A DNA stretch of 64,000 nucleotides from Anaerohabitans sp964387285 (GTDB lineage Bacteria; Zhuqueibacterota; Zhuqueibacteria; Residuimicrobiales; Residuimicrobiaceae), in assembly GCA_964387285.1 (NCBI GenBank), contig CAYLWO010000020.1, positions 4,184 through 68,183 of the forward strand, given 5' to 3'. Positions 9,289 through 17,428 of the stretch are shown here, piece by piece. Each line of letters opens with the position of its first letter. Position 1 is the stretch's first letter. The position numbers were made by a program, and so were the translations under genes. The notes under the pieces are model-generated. The model made no database searches and was not told the DNA's origin. It saw only the letters and a program-made list of their open reading frames with translations.

Positions 9289-10371
9289 ATGGCGCGTGTC
9301 TACAATTTTAATCCCGGTCCGGCTGCATTGCCGTTGCCGGTCCTGCAGAAATGCCAGAGTGAACTAGTGGAATATCCGAACACCGGCATGTCCGTCATGG
9401 AAATGAGCCATCGTTCCAAAGAGTTCGAGCAGATATTGGCGGATACGCAATCGCTGTTTAAAAAACTGATGGGGCTCAGCGACGCCTATAAAATTCTTTT
9501 TCTCGGCGGCGGCGCCAGTATGCAATTTACCATGATCCCCATGAATTTTATTCCGGCCGGCGGTTCTGCGGATTATGTGGTAACCGGCGAATGGGCCAAA
9601 CGGGCTTTAAAAGAGGCCAATCTGGTGGCCAAGGGCCGGGCAGCTGCCAGCTCTGAAGACAAAAACTTTTCCTATTTGCCTGATCCGGGGACCTTTGATC
9701 TCGATCCCAAAGCGGCCTTTGTTCACATTACTTCCAACAACACCATTTTCGGCACCCAATGGCAGACCTACCCGTCGGTGAACGGCAAACCGTTGCTGGT
9801 GGACATGTCCTCGGATATTTTATGCCGCCAGGTGGATTTCAGCCAGTTCGCCATGATTTACGCCGGCGCACAAAAAAATCTCGGTCCCGCCGGCGTTACG
9901 GTGGTGTTTCTGCGCGACGATCTGGCAGATACTGCCAACAAAAATCTACCCACGATGTTGGCCTATGAAACCCATCGGAAAAACAATTCGCTGTACAACA
10001 CGCCGCCGGTTTTTCCCATCTATATCATCAAACTGATGCTGGAGTGGATCAGTGCCGAAGGGGGCGTGGCCGGCATAGAAAAAATCAACCGGCAAAAGTC
10101 GGAGCTGTTGTACAAAACCATGGACGACAGCGCCGGCTATTATCGCGGTACCGTGCGTTCCGATTGCCGCTCCTGGATGAACGTGCCGTTGCGCATGGCT
10201 TCAGAGGAATTGGAGGCCGAGTTTCTGACTGCGGCGAAAAAAGAGGGTCTGATCGGCCTGAAAGGACATCGTTCGGTAGGCGGCATTCGCGTGTCCATGT
10301 ACAACGCAGTCACGCTGGAGGCGATCAGGGTGCTGACCGATTTCATGAAAGAGTTTCAGAAAAAGCACTAA
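9289..10371 (+). CDS. serC: phosphoserine aminotransferase
   Basis: PLP enzyme that converts 3-phosphohydroxypyruvate and glutamate to phosphoserine and 2-oxoglutarate, second step of serine synthesis; it also serves pyridoxine synthesis in some bacteria. 360 residues, standard length. Seen: opening YNFNPGPAALP, FLGGGASMQF (71-80, phosphate cup), HITSNNTIFGTQW (146-158), DMSSDILCR (172-180) and the PLP lysine in YAGAQKNLGPAG (Lys196), with the C-terminal GHRSVGGIRVSMYNA. Start is the ATG after AAAGGAGATTATC. It lies 177 bases after serA with a repeat between, and is followed by a strong terminator. No serB-type gene is in this cluster. Confidence 0.97.
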   Translation: MARVYNFNPGPAALPLPVLQKCQSELVEYPNTGMSVMEMSHRSKEFEQILADTQSLFKKLMGLSDAYKILFLGGGASMQFTMIPMNFIPAGGSADYVVTGEWAKRALKEANLVAKGRAAASSEDKNFSYLPDPGTFDLDPKAAFVHITSNNTIFGTQWQTYPSVNGKPLLVDMSSDILCRQVDFSQFAMIYAGAQKNLGPAGVTVVFLRDDLADTANKNLPTMLAYETHRKNNSLYNTPPVFPIYIIKLMLEWISAEGGVAGIEKINRQKSELLYKTMDDSAGYYRGTVRSDCRSWMNVPLRMASEELEAEFLTAAKKEGLIGLKGHRSVGGIRVSMYNAVTLEAIRVLTDFMKEFQKKH

Positions 10372-10375
10372 TTGA

Positions 10376-10400
10376 AACGGGCCGCGAGGCCCGTTTTTTA
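10376..10400 (+). terminator. rho-independent terminator of the serA-serC unit
   Basis: Hairpin ACGGGCC-GCGA-GGCCCGT followed by a run of six T, 5 bases after the serC stop. Its right edge abuts the stop of the small convergent gene at 10398. Confidence 0.9.
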
Positions 10401-10586
10401 TTTTGATTTATCCTTTTGATAAAAATGAATCAAATATTCTGCATCGCGCGGATTGAGATCAAACAGGGTAGTGGCTTCGTTGATCAACGGCCAGAGTTTG
10501 TGGTCAGGATTATCCTGCAACTGCTGCGAAATCCATTTGATGGCATGACGTAATTCCTCGCCCTCAGGCAAAAGATGCGACGACAT
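10398..10586 (-). CDS. small conserved hypothetical protein (62 aa)
   Basis: 62 residues, acidic N-terminal half with EGEELRHAIKWISQQL and a C-terminal LNPRDAEYLIHFY, predicted mostly helical and cytosolic. The pattern (helix, LI-EA, then F-L-P-E-FL) resembles small conserved proteins found in many Gram-negatives that have no known role. Ribosome site GAGGA lies about 11 bases before the ATG at 10586. It stands alone, convergent with serC and facing the same terminator. Reasonably likely to be real because of its amphipathic composition and good start. Confidence 0.65.
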   Translation of the reverse strand: MSSHLLPEGEELRHAIKWISQQLQDNPDHKLWPLINEATTLFDLNPRDAEYLIHFYQKDKSK

Positions 10587-10683
10587 ATGGGCATTCCTCT
10601 ATAGTTGAAGCAGTATCAAGTAAAAAAATTTTGGCTGTAAAAAGTATTACCTGATGAAATCATCCTTTTCCATCACTCGCTCA

Positions 10684-11937
10684 TTAAATCCGTCCGGCCG
10701 CATTTTCGACCGAACGCAGCCGCTCCATACGCTGTAACACCGGCGGATGCGAATAATACAAGAACACATAAAACGGATGCGGCGTCAGATGCGACAGGTT
10801 GTCACGCGACATTTTTTTCAGCGCCTGACTCAAGGCGTCGCCGAGCCCGGAGGTTTCGGCGGCAAAACGATCCGCCTGAAATTCGTGGCGACGCGACAGC
10901 ATACTCATAAACGGCGACAGCAGCAATTCAACCGGCGAAAACAACAGGCCGAAAAAGAGCATGCCCGCATACAAGGAAATATCCTGCATGTAAAACGCCG
11001 CAAACAGGTCCGGATGGCTGATAAAGACCGACAACAGATAGAACATGACAGCCATGTGTGCCATGCTCATCACGACGCCGAGGACCACGTGCTTTTTCTT
11101 GTAGTGGCCGATTTCATGGGCCAGCACAGCCGTCAGCTCGGGGACCGCATGCTTTTCAATGAGCGTGTCGAACAGCGCGATGCGCTTGTTCTTGCCGAAT
11201 CCGGTGAAAAAGGCGTTGGATTTGCTGGAGCGCCGGGAACCATCCATGACCAATATGCCCTGTAAGGGGAATTTTACCTTTTTTGCATATTCCAATATGG
11301 CCGTGCGCAACTCGCCTTCGGCCAACGGCGTAAACTTGTTGAACAGCGGCATGATCCAGGTAGGCGCGATAAAGGTGATCAGCAAAACATAAAGGGCGCT
11401 GACAATCCAGCAATACAACCAGGCCATGGAACCGGCATACTGAAAAAAAGCCAGCACACCGGCCAGTAAAGGACCACCCAGCACAACCGTCAGGGCCAGC
11501 CCTTTTACCATATCCAGTATAAAGGTTTTGACCGTGGTGCGGTTAAAACCAAATTTCGCTTCAATGACAAAGGTGTCATAAATATCGAATGGCAGTGAGA
11601 GCAGATTAGAGCCCAGCATGATCAGACCGATGTAGATCAATCCGTTCCAGATCGCTGACAAACCGAACTGACGCACCCATTGATCGACGTAATTAAAACC
11701 GCCGCAAAACCAAAAAATCAAGAGAACAATCAGATCAAAAGCGGCGGTGATGAAACCAAAGCGGGCATTGACGCGCGTGTAGGCCTGCATTTTGGCATAC
11801 GTAGGGGCGTCAAACACATCGCTAAACTCGGCCGGCAGCGGCTTGTTGAGTGTTTTCAGGTTGAGTGTTTTGGCAATAAAATTTAATGCATACTCTAACA
11901 ACAGGGTGGCGAGGATAATAATGCCGAAAATGTTCAT
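10684..11937 (-). CDS. Ste24/HtpX-type M48 membrane metalloprotease
   Basis: 417 residues, the size and order of CAAX protease 1 (Ste24) homologues: an N-terminal M48 extension with several membrane segments, then the zinc site HEIGHYKKK (His274, Glu275, His278), two more membrane segments, and a late RRHEFQADRFAAE block that gives the third ligand (the glutamate of EFQAD). Bacteria generally lack prenylated CAAX proteins, so the role is more likely membrane-protein quality control or peptide cleavage. It starts at the ATG at 11937. The next gene upstream on this strand is 225 bases away behind two intergenic repeats, so it is probably its own unit. Confidence 0.92.
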   Translation of the reverse strand: MNIFGIIILATLLLEYALNFIAKTLNLKTLNKPLPAEFSDVFDAPTYAKMQAYTRVNARFGFITAAFDLIVLLIFWFCGGFNYVDQWVRQFGLSAIWNGLIYIGLIMLGSNLLSLPFDIYDTFVIEAKFGFNRTTVKTFILDMVKGLALTVVLGGPLLAGVLAFFQYAGSMAWLYCWIVSALYVLLITFIAPTWIMPLFNKFTPLAEGELRTAILEYAKKVKFPLQGILVMDGSRRSSKSNAFFTGFGKNKRIALFDTLIEKHAVPELTAVLAHEIGHYKKKHVVLGVVMSMAHMAVMFYLLSVFISHPDLFAAFYMQDISLYAGMLFFGLLFSPVELLLSPFMSMLSRRHEFQADRFAAETSGLGDALSQALKKMSRDNLSHLTPHPFYVFLYYSHPPVLQRMERLRSVENAAGRI

Positions 11938-11964
11938 AAAACTCTCGCATGCTTTCCATTTCTT

Positions 11965-11997
11965 AACCTTGCGAAGGTTGGCAACCTTCGCAAGGTT
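11965..11997. repeat. palindromic repeat AACCTTGCGAAGGTT, copy 1
   Basis: AACCTTGCGAAGGTT, three spacer bases, then AACCTTCGCAAGGTT: two nested palindromes that can fold into one long hairpin. Further copies are at 55501-55531 and 63554-63586, all intergenic. Confidence 0.85.
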
Positions 11998-12020
11998 GCG
12001 AATAACCTTTTGGCTGTATA

Positions 12021-12127
12021 AGGGGATTGCTTCACTCCAGCGCAGATACTCCCCTTTGGCAGCTGCAGTGTCTGCGTTCGCAATGACACGGTTTTGGTGT
12101 TATTTGGGTAATCATGGCATTAATGCC
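12021..12127 (+). repeat. GGGGATTGCTTCACTCC...TTCGCAATGACA dispersed repeat, copy 1
   Basis: Begins GGGGATTGCTTCACTCC, runs through a variable middle to GCGTTCGCAATGACAC, and ends near ATGGCATTAATGCC. Related copies are at 54128-54232, 54702-54770, 54871-54925 and 55251-55361. Intergenic, without coding support. Confidence 0.8.
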
Positions 12128-12161
12128 AAAAATGTTGAACATGTGACTAGAGTCAACCGGA

Positions 12162-13178
12162 TTAGTGATAACGAAATTCTTTTACATCGCCTGCCGATCC
12201 CATACTCACGGCCATGACCTTTCTCTTGGCATTCACCACAACTCGTACATAACGGCCTTGATCCTGCCCTTTGGCATTGGCAATATATTCAAGCGGTGCA
12301 TTGCCCGCCTCGCCGTATTGATCGTTATAGTGAAGCTGATAGAGTGCCTGCAAAGAAGAGAGCGAGGCAAGTCCGGCAAAGGTCTGCGGCTGGATGCCTT
12401 TATGCGGTCCGTTCATAGCCACGGCGATGATCGGTTGTACCGCTCGCAGCAACTCGATGTTGTTGCTGAGATCCCAACCGTGATGGGTGACCTGGTATAA
12501 ATCCACTTGCCCCAATAGATTCCTGGGCGCCACGAGATGATGTTCCACATTTTTGGTTACATCGCCGCCCAGCCAACAGGAAAAATCATCGCAAGTCAGG
12601 AGCAATGCGATGCTGCGGCCGTTATCAGAAGAATCAACCGGCGCCGGGATAAATCCGTCAGCGGCTGCGTCGATATCGCCCGAAAATCCCAGCACCTTTT
12701 TTTCCGCTGCCAGGCATTGCAGTTTGATCTGTTTGTCATTGAGTGGAACAAGGTCTCCCGGTCGCAGCGTGCGAGCCGATCCTGCCGTCGCTTTTTGATA
12801 ATCAGCAAAAAGAGGCTTAAACCAGTTATTGTTTTGTTCGAACCACGGCGGTGGAGCGCCTTTATCGTAAAAATTTTTCACCGGAATTTTTTCCGTCACC
12901 GCCGGCAAGGCGCCAAAATGGTCCCAATGAAAATGGGTGGTGATGAGATAGTCGATGTGCTGCAGGCCGGCGTCCTGGCAGGCTTGCAGAATGCGGCCGT
13001 CATCTCGCCCCTTGGGTTCTAATGAACCGGTATCGATCAATATCGACTCTTCGGAGGGCGTGACGATCAGGGTGGATGCGCCGCCGGCCATATCCAGAAA
13101 ATAAAAGGTCAGGGGTTTTGCTTGACTCCAGGCGCAGGAGAGAATCAACAAAAACGCTGCTGTTATTTTTTTTATCAT
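12162..13178 (-). CDS. secreted metallo-beta-lactamase-fold hydrolase, ComEC C-terminal type
   Basis: 338 residues from the ATG at 13178. I chose this start because it opens with a clean signal peptide (MIKKITAAFLLILSCAWSQA); the frame extends 40 codons further upstream but that part runs through a repeat. The metal site is THFHWDHFG (His82, His84, Asp86, His87), with DTGS near 49-52 and the later GGDVTKNVEHH and VTHHGWDLSNN. The layout matches the hydrolase domain of ComEC/Rec2, here free-standing and exported, so it may be a periplasmic nuclease or phosphodiesterase; the substrate is unknown. It follows the aminopeptidase gene on the same strand after a palindromic repeat. Confidence 0.85.
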   Translation of the reverse strand: MIKKITAAFLLILSCAWSQAKPLTFYFLDMAGGASTLIVTPSEESILIDTGSLEPKGRDDGRILQACQDAGLQHIDYLITTHFHWDHFGALPAVTEKIPVKNFYDKGAPPPWFEQNNNWFKPLFADYQKATAGSARTLRPGDLVPLNDKQIKLQCLAAEKKVLGFSGDIDAAADGFIPAPVDSSDNGRSIALLLTCDDFSCWLGGDVTKNVEHHLVAPRNLLGQVDLYQVTHHGWDLSNNIELLRAVQPIIAVAMNGPHKGIQPQTFAGLASLSSLQALYQLHYNDQYGEAGNAPLEYIANAKGQDQGRYVRVVVNAKRKVMAVSMGSAGDVKEFRYH

Positions 13179-13220
13179 CTTATACTCTAAACAAATGCAT
13201 GCAATCCAATCTGTGGTCTC

Positions 13221-13316
13221 GTAGCGCAATCCTCCCGGATTGCGTAAGCCGGAAGCTTGTGCAAAAATAATTTTGAAATGTCCAACCTTCAGGCACATGC
13301 CGGAGGCTTGTGCTAC
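13221..13316. repeat. palindromic intergenic repeat overlapping a stop codon
   Basis: Ends are inverted (GTAGCGCA on the left, TGTGCTAC on the right), with an inner GCAATC-CTCCCG-GATTGC hairpin and two GCCGGA(A/G)GCTTGTG blocks. Its right edge supplies the TAG stop of the aminopeptidase gene at 13313. Confidence 0.6.
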
Positions 13317-14692
13317 AGATTGATGTTACCCAATCCTTTTTGTTTCATCATCTTTTCGATATCTTTGATCTCTTTGGGAATAGCGGCGCTGATCACGCGA
13401 TGGCCTTGCGGAACGATCCAGACATCGTCTTCGATGCGAATGCCGACATTGCGGTATTTCTCCGGAATAGCCGGATCATCACCAGGCACATATACGCCCG
13501 GTTCCAGCGTCACCACCATATTGACCCGCAGGGTATCGGCGCTGCCCACGTCATGCACATCCAGGCCGATATTATGGCTGACGCCGTGCGGCAGAAACCG
13601 TCGCACTTCACTCGCATCTTTGATCAATCCCAATTTCTGCAATCCTCTGGCTGTTGCCTCCTTTGCCTTTGCTTCCACATCCGAGAACGGCGTACCAGGT
13701 TTCATCAGTTGCAGGGTTTCTTTTTGCGTGTTTAAAACCACTTCATACAATTCGCGCTGACCTGCAGTGAATTTTCCGTTTATCGGAATGGTGCGGGTGA
13801 TATCCGCACAATAGCCGCCGTATTCAGCGCCCACATCCATGACCACCACATCGCCGTCCTGCATTTGCCGGCTGTTCTCGTCATAATGGAGAATTAAAGA
13901 ATTGGGGCCGGACCCGATAATGCAAGGGAATCCGGGGCCATTGGCAGCGTTGCGCAAATAGCTGTACTCCAACAACGCCTGCAATTCATACTCGTACATG
14001 CCCGGCTCTGCGCTTTTAAACGCCTGTACCAGCCCGGCCACCGTGATGTCAACCGCTTTTTGCAGCACCTGTATTTCTTCGGAGCATTTAATCTGTCGCA
14101 ACGATGACAACAGTTCGTTGACCGGTTTGACCTGCAGACCTGCATATTTAGCGGTCAGCTGTTTACGAGCGTCCCGATCGATAAAATATCGTTTGCTGGA
14201 AATGGGCTCGTTGACGAAAGTAGGTTGGGGCGGTGAAAAATAGAGCGTTTTAATCCCGGTCATGGCCTGTGCAAAAACTTTATCAAACTGACTCATCGAC
14301 AACAAGGTGTCGCAGGCGAATCGCTCTGCCTGAGGCTTTTCAGTTTTGGTAAATGCATTGCTTTCCCGGGACGGTTTAAAAAACACCGCATTGATTTTTT
14401 TCCCATTGAGTGGAAAGCCTTTTTTATGCAAAAGCAAAATGGCGCCCGGCTGTTCAAATCCGGTCAGATAAAAAAAGTTGGATTCCTGATGATAAGGGTA
14501 ATCCGTATCCAGAGATCGAGGTTTGGGATCGCCTGCGCGCAGGACCACCATACTGGTGCTATCCAGCTGTGCTAAAAGAGCTTGACTGCGCTGGGCATAT
14601 ACGGACGCCGGCATGCGCCCGGCTTGTTTATCTGCAGCCGGCAGCCATTGGCTTAAGGCCATGCATGCAATTAGAATAATTGTTATTCTCAT
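13313..14692 (-). CDS. Xaa-Pro aminopeptidase (M24B), exported
   Basis: 459 residues from the ATG at 14692, chosen because a signal peptide (MRITIILIACMALSQWLPAA) starts there; a start 13 codons earlier is possible. The protein has the creatinase-like N-terminal domain of aminopeptidase P (about residues 30-150) and the pita-bread catalytic domain. Metal ligands can be read in order: DVGAEYGGYCADITRT (two Asp), FLPHGVSHNIGLDVHD (His), VTLEPGVYV (Glu) and GIRIEDDVW (Glu). It removes N-terminal residues before proline, probably in the periplasm. It starts a minus-strand run with the MBL-fold gene downstream. Confidence 0.93.
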   Translation of the reverse strand: MRITIILIACMALSQWLPAADKQAGRMPASVYAQRSQALLAQLDSTSMVVLRAGDPKPRSLDTDYPYHQESNFFYLTGFEQPGAILLLHKKGFPLNGKKINAVFFKPSRESNAFTKTEKPQAERFACDTLLSMSQFDKVFAQAMTGIKTLYFSPPQPTFVNEPISSKRYFIDRDARKQLTAKYAGLQVKPVNELLSSLRQIKCSEEIQVLQKAVDITVAGLVQAFKSAEPGMYEYELQALLEYSYLRNAANGPGFPCIIGSGPNSLILHYDENSRQMQDGDVVVMDVGAEYGGYCADITRTIPINGKFTAGQRELYEVVLNTQKETLQLMKPGTPFSDVEAKAKEATARGLQKLGLIKDASEVRRFLPHGVSHNIGLDVHDVGSADTLRVNMVVTLEPGVYVPGDDPAIPEKYRNVGIRIEDDVWIVPQGHRVISAAIPKEIKDIEKMMKQKGLGNINL

Positions 14693-14779
14693 ATTGTTCT
14701 TTTTGAAAGAAGGGACATCATCCGAAGCCAAACGGCAGTGGAACCGCCGATTATTTCATGTGTCATTCTTATACAAGAA

Positions 14780-14808
14780 CCCGGCTGCAAGAGGTGCACA
14801 CAGCCGGG
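14780..14808 (-). terminator. possible terminator after the secreted 279-aa protein gene
   Basis: Inverted repeat CCCGGCTG / CAGCCGGG starting 10 bases beyond the stop of the gene at 14819; on the minus strand it is followed by TTCTTGTAT, a weak T tract. Confidence 0.45.
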
Positions 14809-14818
14809 CAAAAATCGA

Positions 14819-15658
14819 TCACGGGCGCAAAGTCATCTTGCTTTGGATGGTTTGGCTTTGTGTAAAGGTCATGCCGCCGCCGGCCACGGCAATGGTATTT
14901 TGCTGTTCTGCAAGGCCTTCGGTAGAAACCAGGACGCCGGCCTTGTCGTCATACAGGATCGAACCGCTTGACTTGCCTTCGCCTTCGACGAAAAACTCAG
15001 TTCCCATCTGGCTGCCTTTGCCGTTTGTCGCCATCGTGCCGCTGAGATTTAACCGTTTGCAAACCAAACCGGATACGGTTTCGTCGCCGGCCAATACATA
15101 ATCAATGTTGGGTGTTGTGATCATTTCCGTAGTGCTGGTTTTCATCGTATCCGGCGCGGTGTTGGTCCATTTTTCACCAACAGCCAAAGGCACGGTCGGT
15201 AAATCGGCAATAGCGCGCCGCATAAACAGCATGGGGTCGCCGTTCATCATGCGCATCACCGCCGGATCCTTCTCCAGCGAATCGATGGGAGCAACCGTCT
15301 TTGTTTTACCATATTTGCTGATAACCAGTTTGATTCTTTTGCCGATGAGCGGGGTTAACGTCATGGTGGTGTCTTTGCCGAAACCTTTCATGCGCATAAC
15401 CATGGAATCATAAGAGGCGGTAAAAGTGATATCGCCCTCCGCATTGGTTTCAACCGCCTGCAACGCCAATACCATCCGACCGCCGGTTTCAATGTTCATG
15501 ATCTGACCATTCATGTCCATGGTCATTTTCATATCCATTTGCGTGGCATAATGAAAAGTTTTTCCCGAACTGTAGCGGTAGGTAAAATCAGTTTTGGATT
15601 GCGCCCAGCCAATGGACGCGGTCACAAGTATAACGGACAGCCACATCATTTTTTTCAT
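14819..15658 (-). CDS. secreted protein, DUF6263-like
   Basis: 279 residues with a signal peptide (MKKMMWLSVILVTASIGWA). The mature part is beta-rich, with a YRYSSGKTFHYATQMDM opening, a methionine-rich M-T-M-D-M segment, a middle IGKRIKLVISKYGK strand pair, PTVPLAVGEKW and a C-terminal GSGSILYDDKAGVL-like segment. This pattern resembles exported DUF6263-type proteins of FCB bacteria; no catalytic residues stand out. It lies on the minus strand between the M28 peptidase gene (47 bases upstream) and the aminopeptidase gene. Function unknown; a periplasmic or lipoprotein-like binding role is only a guess. Confidence 0.8.
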   Translation of the reverse strand: MKKMMWLSVILVTASIGWAQSKTDFTYRYSSGKTFHYATQMDMKMTMDMNGQIMNIETGGRMVLALQAVETNAEGDITFTASYDSMVMRMKGFGKDTTMTLTPLIGKRIKLVISKYGKTKTVAPIDSLEKDPAVMRMMNGDPMLFMRRAIADLPTVPLAVGEKWTNTAPDTMKTSTTEMITTPNIDYVLAGDETVSGLVCKRLNLSGTMATNGKGSQMGTEFFVEGEGKSSGSILYDDKAGVLVSTEGLAEQQNTIAVAGGGMTFTQSQTIQSKMTLRP

Positions 15659-15705
15659 GGATACGTCTCCTGAATATTTGTGAAATGCTCAAAAAACAGC
15701 CTGCT

Positions 15706-17274
15706 TTACAGGTTCTTTGCCTCATGCAGAAGCGGACGGAAGGAACTGTTAGCCAATTGCCAAACCGTACGATAACAAAGTCTGGCAGCCAAAGCCAGTT
15801 TGCCATAGCTAATTTTTCCCGCCTCATCGCCGACATTGTGATAATCGCTGTGCAACCCGGTATGAAAGAACAGCGTGGGTATTTTCTTTTTGTTAAAAGG
15901 CGTATGATCGCTGCCGCCGGATTCTTTTACCAGTCCCGGCGACAATCTGAATTTGATGTGTTTGTTTTCTTTGGCCGCGATATCCCATAATTCCGGAGCG
16001 TTGGACCGGCCATAAATGGTCAGGCTGTCCACTTTATTGCGACCTATCATATCCATGTTGATCATGGCCACGGTTTTTTCCAGAGGAAACAGGGGATTGG
16101 CGACATAGGTTTCCGAGCCGTACAGTCCCCGTTCCTCGCCGGCAAAAGCTATGAACAGCACGCTGCGCGCCGGCGGCTCTTTTTCCTTGGCAAAAGCTGC
16201 GGCGGTCAGCACAACGCCGGCTGTGCCGGAGGCATTGTCGTCAGCGCCGTTGTTAATGCTGTCCTGTCCAGCCGGCACATTCTTTTTAACACCGACATGA
16301 TCATAATGCGCGCCGACGATAATCAGTTCATCTTTAAGTACTTCATCGGCGCCCGGAAGCAGGGCGACAACATTGCGGCTGATCTCGGTGCGGATTTTGA
16401 TTGAAGTGTGCAGATCAACGCGATGTCCGGACAAGGCCATGGAATGCGGTTGATAAAGGCTGTCGATGCGCTGCGCCAAAGCTTTGCAAGAATCCACACT
16501 GCCGAAAAACGATTTCAAAGCCTCTTCCCCCACCTGCACGCAGGGAATTCGTTCCTTCTCCTCATGCGCCAGAATCGTAGGCACCGCATCTGCCGGAAAT
16601 CCTTTAAACAAATTGGGCCAGGGGAAGCCGGCGGGTTTCAACAAACTGGAGCGCAAGGGATTGGTCACCAGCATAAAACCCACGGCGCCGCGCGCGATGG
16701 CCACAGCCACTTTTTCATTCAATTTGATTGCCGGTAAACGCTTTTGCGGGGAAAACGGACTGTCCGCTTTCTGATCATTAGGTCCGCCTTTAAGCGCCAG
16801 CACGATTTTACCTTTCACATCGATGCCGCTGTAATCGTCATAGTTGTGCTCCGGTGAGGAGATGCCATAACCGACAAAAACAACTTCAGCCTGCGCCTGT
16901 CCGCGCGCCGTGGTCTCAAAGGGCATAAAATCCTTTTTGATTTCCAGAGTTTTTTGCCCGGCCTGCGGGGTGAACAGGGTAACCGTATTGGTGTCACCCA
17001 GATGCACGCGATTCATGCGCACCTGCTGGAAATAGCTGCCGTTCACCGGCTGCAGGCCTATCTCCTGGAACTGGGTTGCTAAAAAATCCGCGGAACGATC
17101 CAATTCCGGACTGGGTGTATTACGCCCCATCATGGAATCCGCTGCAAGATAGCTAATCAGGAATTTTGCCGCGTCAGGAGAAATAGCCTCCAATGCCCGG
17201 TTGGAAGGACTTTTAGCCAACAGACAGACAGGCAACAAAAACAAAAAAATTCGTCGCATTCCGTATCCATTCAT
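15706..17274 (-). CDS. exported M28 zinc aminopeptidase with PA domain
   Basis: 522 residues. A signal peptide lies at the N-terminus (RRIFLFLLPVCLLA); the start may be the ATG at 17274 or the one 5 codons later at 17259. A protease-associated domain occupies roughly residues 110-260. The cocatalytic zinc site of family M28 follows: AHYDHVG (His, Asp), NGADDNASGTAG (bridging Asp), AGEERGLYGS (Glu pair), INMDMIGRN (Asp) and ESGGSDHTPF with a late HTGLHSDYHNVGD (His). Such enzymes trim peptides in the periplasm or outside the cell. It probably heads the three-gene minus-strand run with the secreted 279-aa protein and the aminopeptidase. Confidence 0.94.
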   Translation of the reverse strand: MNGYGMRRIFLFLLPVCLLAKSPSNRALEAISPDAAKFLISYLAADSMMGRNTPSPELDRSADFLATQFQEIGLQPVNGSYFQQVRMNRVHLGDTNTVTLFTPQAGQKTLEIKKDFMPFETTARGQAQAEVVFVGYGISSPEHNYDDYSGIDVKGKIVLALKGGPNDQKADSPFSPQKRLPAIKLNEKVAVAIARGAVGFMLVTNPLRSSLLKPAGFPWPNLFKGFPADAVPTILAHEEKERIPCVQVGEEALKSFFGSVDSCKALAQRIDSLYQPHSMALSGHRVDLHTSIKIRTEISRNVVALLPGADEVLKDELIIVGAHYDHVGVKKNVPAGQDSINNGADDNASGTAGVVLTAAAFAKEKEPPARSVLFIAFAGEERGLYGSETYVANPLFPLEKTVAMINMDMIGRNKVDSLTIYGRSNAPELWDIAAKENKHIKFRLSPGLVKESGGSDHTPFNKKKIPTLFFHTGLHSDYHNVGDEAGKISYGKLALAARLCYRTVWQLANSSFRPLLHEAKNL

Positions 17275-17428
17275 TTAATCAATCTGATTCTGAAGAAAAT
17301 CCTTGTGTCTTTTCCTCGGTCGCTATGGGATGTACTACGCATCCTTAACCTTTATGTTACATGGTTTTGAGGAAAAATGCAAGAGGGAAAAACAGATTGC
17401 TTTATTCGGCTCTTGTCTTGAACGTCAT

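Noticed and set aside
13179..13298. Longer N-terminus for the MBL-fold protein
   Set aside because: The extra 40 codons run through a palindromic repeat and would bury the signal peptide.
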